NCBI GenBank assembly: GCA_937900695.1
Contig: CALCFD010000014.1
Location: forward strand, 27,482-91,481
Length of the DNA: 64,000 nucleotides
Source of the DNA: an uncultured Eubacterium sp.
GTDB taxonomy: Bacteria; Bacillota; Clostridia; Peptostreptococcales; Anaerovoracaceae
Reading direction: 5' to 3'
Part shown: piece after piece, positions 24,838 through 32,414 of the stretch
Numbering within the stretch: the first letter of the stretch is position 1
How the letters are laid out: every line of letters begins with the position of its first letter
Program-made: the position numbers and the translations under genes
The notes under the pieces: generated by a model
What the model was told of the DNA's origin: nothing
Database searches by the model: none
The model's input: only the letters and a program-made list of their open reading frames with translations

Positions 24838-24875
24838 TTGTATACAATTATACAATTCTATTTCAAAACCGTCAA
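24838..24875 (-). promoter_or_regulatory. acn-icd-gntR promoter with FadR-type operator
   Basis: On the minus strand TTGACG (24875-24870) and TATAAT (24852-24847) are 17 bp apart. TTGTATACAA (24838-24847), a perfect palindrome of the kind bound by FCD/GntR regulators, abuts the -10 box and covers the expected start site; further TTGTAT half-sites occur on both sides. The GntR gene of this operon is the likely ligand-responsive repressor (inference). Confidence 0.75.
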
Positions 24876-24893
24876 TACTTTATTCTATTATAG

Positions 24894-24928
24894 TAAAAAA
24901 AAGACGGATGAAATTAATCATCCGCCTA
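24894..24928 (-). terminator. Terminator after feoB
   Basis: On the minus strand GGCGGATGA pairs with TCATCCGTC (one wobble) across six bases, then a run of eight T. It separates feoB from the acn promoter region. Confidence 0.85.
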
Positions 24929-24940
24929 AAAATTATTAAA

Positions 24941-27292
24941 CTAAATCATCATACCTATAGTATAAACTACAAATGCACAAATCCATGCAATCACGCACTG
25001 ACCTAAAGCTACCGCTATAGCCCATTTACTACCAAGTTCCCTCTTAATAGAAGCAATAGCCGCAACGCAAGGTGTATATAGCAATGAAAAAACTAAAAGA
25101 GATAAAGCACCAACAGGTGTCAATAAAGCTCCTAAAACAGCTTTAGATGGAATAAGCACTGATAAAGTTGAAACTACACTTTCCTTGGCCATAAATCCGC
25201 TTATAAGCGCTGTTAAAATCCTCCAATCTCCAAAGCCAAGTGGTGCAAATAGTGGCGCAATTACTCCTGCTATACCAGCAAGCATACTATCTCGCGAATC
25301 ACTTACAACTTCAAAATGAATATTAAATGTTTGTAAAAACCAAATAACTATAGTAGCGATAAAAATTACAGTAAAAGCTCTCTGAAGGAAATCTTTAGCC
25401 TTCTCCCATAAAAGCTGTCCAACATTTTTTAGTCCTGGCATACGGTAATTTGGAAGTTCCATTACAAATGGAACAGGTTCTCCTCTAAATAAGCTTCCCT
25501 TAAGAAGTAAAGCCATCAATATACCCACGATTATGCCTCCAAAGTATAGCCCGATCATTACAAGCGCACCATATTTAGGGAAAAAAGCAGCAGTAAAAAA
25601 TGCATATATTGGCAATTTTGCAGAACAACTCATAAAAGGTGTAAGCATAATAGTCATCTTACGATCGCGTTCTGATGAAAGAGTTCTACTTGCCATAACT
25701 CCTGGCACCGTACATCCAAATCCTACAAGCATTGGTACAATACTTCTTCCAGAAAGACCAATCTTACGAAGAAGTTTATCCATAACAAAGGCTACTCTAG
25801 CCATATAACCACTATCTTCTAAAATTGATAAAAAGAAAAACAGTGTCACGATGATAGGCAAAAAGCTTAATACCGTACCTACACCATTAAAAATCCCATC
25901 AATAATCAACGAATGCAAAGTATCATTTACATTGGCTACGGCTAATGCACTATCAACAATATTTGTTAATGCTGAAATACCCATATCAAGTAAATTTGCA
26001 AGCCATGCACCTATTACATTGAAAGTTAAAGCAAATACCAAAGCCATAATTCCAATAAAAGCAGGAATGGCAGTATATTTTCCCGTAAGTATTTTATCTA
26101 TTTTTCTACTTCTTGCATGTTCTTTACTTTCTTTAGGCTTAACTACTGTTTTTTCACAAAGTTCTTGTATAAAATTAAACCTCATGTCAGCAATTGCAGC
26201 CGCACAATCAAGTCCGCTTTCTTTTTCTATCTGCCATCTTATATGATCTAACATATCCTTTTCATTATCATCTAAGTTTAACATTTCGAGTACTAACTCG
26301 TCTCCCTCTGCAAGCTTAGATGCTGCAAATCTTAAAGGAATACTAGCTTCTTGCGCATGGTCCTCTATTAAATGCATAATCCCATGAATAGCTCTATGAA
26401 CAGCACTTCCTTTACCTGATGATTCACAAAAATCTATCAGTTCAGATTTTTCCTGATACTTAGCCACATGCAATGCATGAGTTATTACCTCATCAATACC
26501 TTCATTTCTTATAGCAGCAATAGGTACAACCGGTACTCCAAGTAAATTTTCCATCTCATTGACTAAAACAGTACCGCCATTTTCTCTTACCTCATCCATC
26601 ATATTTAAAGCGATGACCATTGGAATATCAAGCTCCATCAACTGAAGTGTCAAATAAAGGTTTCTCTCTATATTTGAAGCATCAACAATATTAATAATAC
26701 CTTTTGGATGCTCTCTTAATATAAATTCTCTAGTTACTATTTCCTCATTACTATAAGGCGACATAGAGTAAATTCCCGGTAAGTCAGTAACTAATGTATT
26801 ACTATGCCCCTTTATAACACCATCCTTACGATCAACAGTAACACCTGGAAAATTTCCTACGTGCTGATTTGAACCTGTCAACTTATTAAAAAATGTCGTT
26901 TTACCACAGTTTTGATTTCCTGCTAATGCAAAAGTTAAAATCTCACTATCCGGTAGTGGATTTTCACTTTCCTTACAATGATATTTACCTGATTCTCCTA
27001 AACCAGGATGTTCAATTTGCTTACTTATTTTGTTACTTATATCTGGCTCTTTTCTCTGAGTCAATTGTTTTATCGGTTTAATCTCTATTTTTTCAGCATC
27101 TGCTAATCTAATTGTCAATTCATATCCATGAATTTTTAATTCCATTGGATCTCCCATAGGAGCAAGCTTAACCATAGTTAGTTCTGCTCCAGGGATTAAT
27201 CCCATATCTAAAAAATGCTGTCTAAGAGCACCTTTACCACCAACAGAAATGATCTGTGCACTCTTTCCGCATTCTAATTCTCTTAAGTTCAT
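24941..27292 (-). CDS. feoB: FeoA-FeoB fusion: ferrous iron transporter
   Basis: 783 residues. Residues 1-75 form a FeoA SH3-like domain (MNLRELECGKSAQI, LRQHFLDMGLIPGAELTM). After a linker of about 45 residues comes the FeoB GTPase: G1 GNQNCGKTTF, G3 DLPGIYSM, G4 NMMDE, then a GDI-like helical domain and a C-terminal membrane domain with two Gate/core repeats (GYMARVAFVMDKLLRKIGLSGRSIVPMLVGFGCTVPG split by Cys). It imports Fe2+ across the membrane under low-oxygen conditions. Most FeoA proteins are separate genes. It lies 35 bp downstream of the NhaC-type gene and may share its transcript. AGGAGTG precedes the ATG. Confidence 0.97.
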   Translation of the reverse strand: MNLRELECGKSAQIISVGGKGALRQHFLDMGLIPGAELTMVKLAPMGDPMELKIHGYELTIRLADAEKIEIKPIKQLTQRKEPDISNKISKQIEHPGLGESGKYHCKESENPLPDSEILTFALAGNQNCGKTTFFNKLTGSNQHVGNFPGVTVDRKDGVIKGHSNTLVTDLPGIYSMSPYSNEEIVTREFILREHPKGIINIVDASNIERNLYLTLQLMELDIPMVIALNMMDEVRENGGTVLVNEMENLLGVPVVPIAAIRNEGIDEVITHALHVAKYQEKSELIDFCESSGKGSAVHRAIHGIMHLIEDHAQEASIPLRFAASKLAEGDELVLEMLNLDDNEKDMLDHIRWQIEKESGLDCAAAIADMRFNFIQELCEKTVVKPKESKEHARSRKIDKILTGKYTAIPAFIGIMALVFALTFNVIGAWLANLLDMGISALTNIVDSALAVANVNDTLHSLIIDGIFNGVGTVLSFLPIIVTLFFFLSILEDSGYMARVAFVMDKLLRKIGLSGRSIVPMLVGFGCTVPGVMASRTLSSERDRKMTIMLTPFMSCSAKLPIYAFFTAAFFPKYGALVMIGLYFGGIIVGILMALLLKGSLFRGEPVPFVMELPNYRMPGLKNVGQLLWEKAKDFLQRAFTVIFIATIVIWFLQTFNIHFEVVSDSRDSMLAGIAGVIAPLFAPLGFGDWRILTALISGFMAKESVVSTLSVLIPSKAVLGALLTPVGALSLLVFSLLYTPCVAAIASIKRELGSKWAIAVALGQCVIAWICAFVVYTIGMMI

Positions 27293-27327
27293 AAAACACT
27301 CCTTTATCTATTTATACAGAGGTTAGT

Positions 27328-28671
27328 TTATATTGACTCACTACTTTTGTCAATATTATTACCTTTATTAAAGAAAATTCTCTTAGAAAAAATATAACAT
27401 ATTGGGTTTAACCATAAAAATACACTCCAAGGTATAGCTTCTATACCTACACCTAACATCGATAAAGGTACAGCGCAAGCAATAGACCAAGGTATAATAC
27501 CACAAATAGTTATAAGTGAATTGCCTATATCTGCAGCTAATTCTTCTTTTGAAGCCTTTCTCTTTTCATATATATCGCCTAATAGCTGTACAGATAAAAT
27601 AGTCCCTATTGTTTGATTACAAAATACCATAATAGCTACAATTGAAAATAAAACCTGAACTGTAAACAATTTCAATTTTCCAGTAGTCTTCTCTAATGTT
27701 TTCTTTAATATTCCAAGCATATTAGTTCCTTCAAAAATACCTGCGTAAGAACTTGAAAGCATAACTACAAATATTACTTCAACCATAGACACTATACCGC
27801 CTCCTGACATAATATCACCAAGTAGCGGATTGTGAAGTTCATAACCTACTATGGCAAATCTAACTAAAGTACTAGCACTTTGTCCCTGTGAAACCATAGC
27901 TACTACAAACGCAACTATAAAACTGCATAAAATAGTATTGCTAACACTTGTTTTAAAAAAAGGCAGTACTAACAAAACAACCGCCGGCAATGCTGCCATA
28001 ATAGAAATATTATAGCTTTCTTTAAGTGCATCTAGCACCGATGTATCATTTATAATGATAGGATTTTTAATAGAAACTATCATGTAAAATATACCACTTA
28101 TTATCAATGGAAAAACACCTGTTTTAATAAGTAAATTTGTATTTTTCTTTTGCCCTATGCCAGTTATAGTCGCTGTCAAAAAAGCAGACGAAGAAACTGG
28201 AGAAGTTCTGTCTCCAAAATATGATCCTGAAATAATTGCACCTGCAGTAATTATTTCATTTACACCTCCAGAATGCGCCAATATCATAAGCATTACACCA
28301 GCCGTACTACAAACGCCAAAACTGCTTCCAAGAAAATATGAAAGTATGCAAGTAAGAACAAATGAAATCATAATAAACATACTTGGAGTTATAATGCTTA
28401 TACCATAATACACAAAAAATGAAATAGTACCGCTAGCTCGCCAAAGAGCTGTCAAACAACCAATAAGTACCATAAGTTTAATAACTACGTAAGAGGTTTT
28501 AACACCCTTATATGCCATTGTTCCAACTGCTTTAGTAGAATTGCCACGTAAAATAGCCACAATAAAAAAACATATAAATCCTACAAATAATGCTACTACA
28601 ACACTTTTACCAGTTATAATAGTTATAAGCATAACTGCCATAAATATAAAAAAAGCAATTACTAAATCCAT
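27328..28671 (-). CDS. NhaC-family Na+/H+ antiporter-like membrane protein
   Basis: 447 residues, about eleven membrane segments. Recognised by the NhaC-type motif GSYFGDRTSPVSSSAFLTATITG (the G-D-R-x-S-P core) and GSSFGVCSTAGVMLMILAHSG. Family members exchange Na+ with H+ or carry organic anions such as lactate or malate. The stop is 35 bp before feoB and the start is two bases past the TSUP gene, so the three probably form one unit. Substrate is unassigned; pairing with a TSUP anion carrier leaves open a role in organic acid or sulfonate handling. Confidence 0.85.
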   Translation of the reverse strand: MDLVIAFFIFMAVMLITIITGKSVVVALFVGFICFFIVAILRGNSTKAVGTMAYKGVKTSYVVIKLMVLIGCLTALWRASGTISFFVYYGISIITPSMFIMISFVLTCILSYFLGSSFGVCSTAGVMLMILAHSGGVNEIITAGAIISGSYFGDRTSPVSSSAFLTATITGIGQKKNTNLLIKTGVFPLIISGIFYMIVSIKNPIIINDTSVLDALKESYNISIMAALPAVVLLVLPFFKTSVSNTILCSFIVAFVVAMVSQGQSASTLVRFAIVGYELHNPLLGDIMSGGGIVSMVEVIFVVMLSSSYAGIFEGTNMLGILKKTLEKTTGKLKLFTVQVLFSIVAIMVFCNQTIGTILSVQLLGDIYEKRKASKEELAADIGNSLITICGIIPWSIACAVPLSMLGVGIEAIPWSVFLWLNPICYIFSKRIFFNKGNNIDKSSESI

Positions 28672-28673
28672 CT

Positions 28674-29453
28674 TTACCCCACTATAAAATCATAAACCAT
28701 TTTTATCATCATAAGTGCAACAACTACAATCATCATAGGCTTAATAAATTTTGCTCCTCTATTTAAAGCCATTTTGCTGCCTATTTGTGCTCCTATTATA
28801 GTAGTTATCGCACAAGGAATGGCAATCTGAAATATCACAAGTCCATTAAACAAAAATGTTATAAGTGATGCGATATTACTTGAAACATTTACCACTTTCG
28901 CATTGCCACCAGCCGTCAAAAGATCATATTTCATAATAGCTGCAAATGAAATTATTGCAAATGTCCCTGTGCCAGGACCTATAAATCCGTCGTAAGTACC
29001 GATTATAAATCCAATAAAAAATGCTAGCAATGCCTTTTTAATAGTCATTTCCTTTGGAGCTCTATTTTCATCTGATTTTGCTTTATGAGTTATTACTATA
29101 AATGCAACTAACGGTATTGCAATCATTACTAATAGCCTCAGTACTTTGTCTGAAAGTATCAAAACAACTTGAGCAGCAATAGCACTGCCAATAGCACTAC
29201 CTATAGCCGCTATTATAGAAGCCTTAACATCAATTGCTTTGCCATGAAAATAGTTTGCCATTGCCGTAATAGATCCTGAAACCGCTGCAAACTTATTAAC
29301 CGCATATGCGTTATGAGCAGGCATGCCTGTAAGTAAATATGCCGGCAATGTTATAAGCCCTCCACCTCCTGCAATCGAATCTATAAATCCAGCCAGTCCT
29401 GCCATAGATGCAACAAAAATAATCATACCAGTCGTTATAAAATCCATCTCCAT
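28674..29453 (-). CDS. TSUP (TauE/SafE) family anion transporter
   Basis: 260 residues with eight hydrophobic segments. TSUP proteins carry sulfite, sulfonates, sulfoacetate or other organic anions. Seen: AGLAGFIDSIAGGGGLITLPAYLLTGMP at the N-terminus, and the internal duplicate GFIIGTYDGFIGPGTGTFAII with the family G-x-G-x-F pattern. The start is uncertain: ATG 29453 is chosen as consistent with the family N-terminus; 29489 is also in frame. It is first in a possible TSUP-NhaC-feoB unit. No sulfur genes adjoin it, so the substrate is unknown. Confidence 0.88.
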   Translation of the reverse strand: MEMDFITTGMIIFVASMAGLAGFIDSIAGGGGLITLPAYLLTGMPAHNAYAVNKFAAVSGSITAMANYFHGKAIDVKASIIAAIGSAIGSAIAAQVVLILSDKVLRLLVMIAIPLVAFIVITHKAKSDENRAPKEMTIKKALLAFFIGFIIGTYDGFIGPGTGTFAIISFAAIMKYDLLTAGGNAKVVNVSSNIASLITFLFNGLVIFQIAIPCAITTIIGAQIGSKMALNRGAKFIKPMMIVVVALMMIKMVYDFIVG

Positions 29454-29520
29454 ATAAAATCTCATCCTTTCTAGCTTTTTATTATACAATTATTAATTTA
29501 TTCTTACAAGGATATGAAAT

Positions 29521-29570
29521 AAAAAACCACCATGCTAAAGATTTATAATCTTTAGCGTGATGGCCTTTTT
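29521..29570. terminator. Terminator after clpB (bidirectional form)
   Basis: A 17-bp stem (29527-29543 with 29547-29563, core GCTAAAGATT/AATCTTTAGC, two wobbles) with a TTTTT tail on the plus strand and an A6 tract that gives a U tail on the minus strand. Confidence 0.87.
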
Positions 29571-29592
29571 AGAAATGGTATTAAATAAAGGA

Positions 29593-32184
29593 TTATTTTA
29601 CTGCAAATATCAAGTTTTCTCCGTCGCTATCGACAGTAACTACCTGATCATCTGTTAACTCACCTGATATAATCATTGATGCTATTTCTGTTTCCACATG
29701 TTTTTGTAAATATCTCTTAACAGGTCTTGCACCAAAATTTGGAGAATATGCATCATCCGCAATTTTCTTGATTCCCTTTTCAGTTAATTCTAATTTAATA
29801 TTTCTTTCTTCTAATCTTCTCTCTATATCAGCAAGAGAAATTCTAATAATGCTTACAATTTCATTTTCAGTCAATGGAGAGAATACTACAATATCATCAA
29901 TTCTATTGATAAATTCAGGTCTAAAGTGCTTTTTCATTTCATCTTCTACCTGAAGCTTAACATCTTCATCTATAGATCCATCTTCCTTAATGTTATCTGT
30001 TAAATAAGCACTTCCTATATTTGAAGTCATAATCACAATAGTATTTTTAAAATCAACAGTTCTGCCTTGATTATCTGTCAATCTACCGTCATCTAATAAC
30101 TGTAGCAAAATATTAAATACATCTGGATGTGCTTTTTCTATTTCATCAAATAAGATTACACTGTATGGTCTTCTTCTTACAGCTTCTGTCAACTGTCCAC
30201 CTTCGTCATATCCTACATATCCTGGAGGCGCTCCTACTAATCTTGAGACGCTGTGTTTTTCCATGTATTCAGACATATCAATTCTAATCATGTTCTTCTC
30301 AGAGTCAAACAATGCTTCTGACAATGCCTTGGCAAGTTCAGTCTTACCTACACCTGTAGGACCTAAGAATATAAATGAACCAATTGGTCTGTGTTCATCT
30401 TTTAATCCTGCTCTAGCTCTCAAGATAGCTTCACTTACCGCTTTGATGCCATCATCCTGACCTATAACTCTCTTGTGAAGAATTTCTGGTAGATGAAGTA
30501 GTTTTTCTCTTTCGCTTTCAACTAATTTAGCTACAGGAATACCAGTCCATTTTGAAACAACTTCTGCTATTTCTTCTTCAGTTACTTCTTCTTTCAAAAT
30601 TCTATTTTCTTCTGCTTCATCAGCCTTAGTCTTAGCCTCTTCAAGCTGTTTTTCTTTTTCTGGTAAAACACCGTATCTTAGCTGAGCCAACTTTTCTAAA
30701 TCATAATTTCTTTCGGCCTCTTCAATCTGCTGTTTGATGCCTTCAATTTCTGATTTAATATCCTTAACTTCTGAAATAACCTTTTTTTCATTTTCCCACT
30801 GAGTACGAAGCACTGTATTTTCTTCTTTTAGCTGTGCTAATTCTTCTTCTAATGCCTCCATGCGTTTAGCTGAAGCCGCATCAGTTTCTTTACCTAATGC
30901 CTGCTTTTCAATTTCAAGCTGCATAATTTTTCTTGAAATCTGATCTAACTCCGCTGGCATAGAATCAATTTCTGTTCTAATTCGAGCTGCCGCTTCATCC
31001 ATTAAGTCTATAGCTTTATCCGGCAAAAATCTATCACTTATATATCTATCAGATAAAGTAGCACATGCAATTAAAGCATTATCTGTAATACGCACTCCAT
31101 GATGGATTTCAAACCTTTCCTTAAGGCCTCTTAAAATTGAAATAGTATCTTCAACTGTTGGCTGATCAACTAAAACCTTTTGGAATCTTCTTTCAAGTGC
31201 AGCATCTTTTTCAATATATTTTCTGTACTCATCAAGAGTTGTTGCACCAATACAATGCAATTCACCTCTAGCTAATTTAGGCTTTAGTAAGTTTCCAGCA
31301 TCCATGGATCCCTCTGTCTTGCCTGCACCCACAATATTGTGAATTTCATCGATAAATAAGATAATGCGACCTTCACTCTTCTCAATTTCATTTAATACAG
31401 CTTTTAGTCTTTCTTCAAATTCACCTCTAAACTTAGCTCCCGCTATAAGTGCACCCATATCCAAAGCATAAATAGTTTTATCCTTTAATCCTTCTGGTAC
31501 ATCTCCCTTTAAAATTCTTTGAGCAAGACCTTCAACTACAGCAGTTTTACCTACTCCTGGTTCACCTATCAAAACTGGATTATTTTTAGTTCTTCTTGAA
31601 AGTATCTGTACTGTATGTCTAATTTCTTCATCCCTACCAATTACTGGGTCTAGCTTTCCATCTTTAGCCATCTGAACTAAGTCACGACCATATTTAGCTA
31701 ATGCCTCATAATTATCTTCTGGATTTTGACTTGTCACCTTTTGGTTACCTCTTACACTTTCTAGAGCCTTTAAAAAACCATTTTTATCTACACCATATTT
31801 TTTAAATAGTCTTTCGTTAACAGTTCCCTTTTCTTTTATCAATGCTAAATATACGTGTTCAACACTAACATATTCATCTTTGAAATCTCCTGATATTTTT
31901 TCTGCATTGATAAATAGCTCATTTAACTTCCTTGTAGCATATATATTTTGGTTGCTGCCTGTAACCTTAGGAAGCTTGTCTAGCTCCTGCGCTAGCTCAG
32001 CTTTCATCCCTTCACCATTAACTTCCATATATTTTAAAAGTTTAGGAATTAATCCTTCTTTTTGTGATAGCAATGCCATATGAATGTGTGCACTGTCAAG
32101 CTCCTGATTACCAGCTGCAATAGCCATATTTTGCGCTTCCATTAGCGCTTCTTGTGTTTTACTTGTGTATCTTTCTATATTCAT
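29593..32184 (-). CDS. clpB: ATP-dependent disaggregase ClpB
   Basis: 863 residues, full length. Hexameric AAA+ chaperone that pulls polypeptides from aggregates together with DnaK. Seen: N-terminal Clp repeats, NBD1 Walker A GEPGVGKTAVVEGL and Walker B ILFIDEIHN, a middle coiled coil (about 400-530, Glu/Lys-rich), NBD2 Walker A GPTGVGKTELAKAL and Walker B ILFDEIEKAH. GGGAGGTG precedes the ATG. Its promoter carries a perfect CIRCE element, so it is controlled by HrcA rather than CtsR. HrcA itself is not in the window. Confidence 0.98.
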   Translation of the reverse strand: MNIERYTSKTQEALMEAQNMAIAAGNQELDSAHIHMALLSQKEGLIPKLLKYMEVNGEGMKAELAQELDKLPKVTGSNQNIYATRKLNELFINAEKISGDFKDEYVSVEHVYLALIKEKGTVNERLFKKYGVDKNGFLKALESVRGNQKVTSQNPEDNYEALAKYGRDLVQMAKDGKLDPVIGRDEEIRHTVQILSRRTKNNPVLIGEPGVGKTAVVEGLAQRILKGDVPEGLKDKTIYALDMGALIAGAKFRGEFEERLKAVLNEIEKSEGRIILFIDEIHNIVGAGKTEGSMDAGNLLKPKLARGELHCIGATTLDEYRKYIEKDAALERRFQKVLVDQPTVEDTISILRGLKERFEIHHGVRITDNALIACATLSDRYISDRFLPDKAIDLMDEAAARIRTEIDSMPAELDQISRKIMQLEIEKQALGKETDAASAKRMEALEEELAQLKEENTVLRTQWENEKKVISEVKDIKSEIEGIKQQIEEAERNYDLEKLAQLRYGVLPEKEKQLEEAKTKADEAEENRILKEEVTEEEIAEVVSKWTGIPVAKLVESEREKLLHLPEILHKRVIGQDDGIKAVSEAILRARAGLKDEHRPIGSFIFLGPTGVGKTELAKALSEALFDSEKNMIRIDMSEYMEKHSVSRLVGAPPGYVGYDEGGQLTEAVRRRPYSVILFDEIEKAHPDVFNILLQLLDDGRLTDNQGRTVDFKNTIVIMTSNIGSAYLTDNIKEDGSIDEDVKLQVEDEMKKHFRPEFINRIDDIVVFSPLTENEIVSIIRISLADIERRLEERNIKLELTEKGIKKIADDAYSPNFGARPVKRYLQKHVETEIASMIISGELTDDQVVTVDSDGENLIFAVK

Positions 32185-32243
32185 ATCATTTCACCTCCCA
32201 CAATTAGATTGTACAACCAGCTTTTCAAAAAATCAACCATTTT

Positions 32244-32306
32244 TTAGCACTCATTTGACAAGAGTGCTAACAATAGCTTGCATATGTTGATTTTTCAATC
32301 TTTATA
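32244..32306 (-). promoter_or_regulatory. clpB promoter with perfect CIRCE operator
   Basis: TTAGCACTC and GAGTGCTAA (32244-32252 and 32262-32270) with a nine-base spacer match the CIRCE consensus exactly. On the minus strand a TTGAAA box and TATTGT 17 bp later lie just upstream, placing CIRCE at the start of the transcript. CIRCE is the HrcA binding site. Confidence 0.93.
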
Positions 32307-32365
32307 CAAACTATTAATTTTTTGTCACACAAATTAATATATCTATCATATTATATTTTTGACAT

Positions 32366-32407
32366 AAAAAAACATCATCAATAAAATATTTTTCATTGAT
32401 GATGTTT
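32366..32407 (-). terminator. Terminator after the amidase gene
   Basis: AAACATCATCAAT (32370-32382) pairs perfectly with ATTGATGATGTTT (32395-32407). The A tract to its left gives the U tail on the minus strand. The right arm overlaps no coding sequence; the amidase stop is at 32415. Confidence 0.85.
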
Positions 32408-32414
32408 ATGTTTT

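Noticed and set aside
24790..24847. Upstream start of aconitase at 24847
   Set aside because: It lies within the -10 box and operator. GGAGG before 24790 defines the start.
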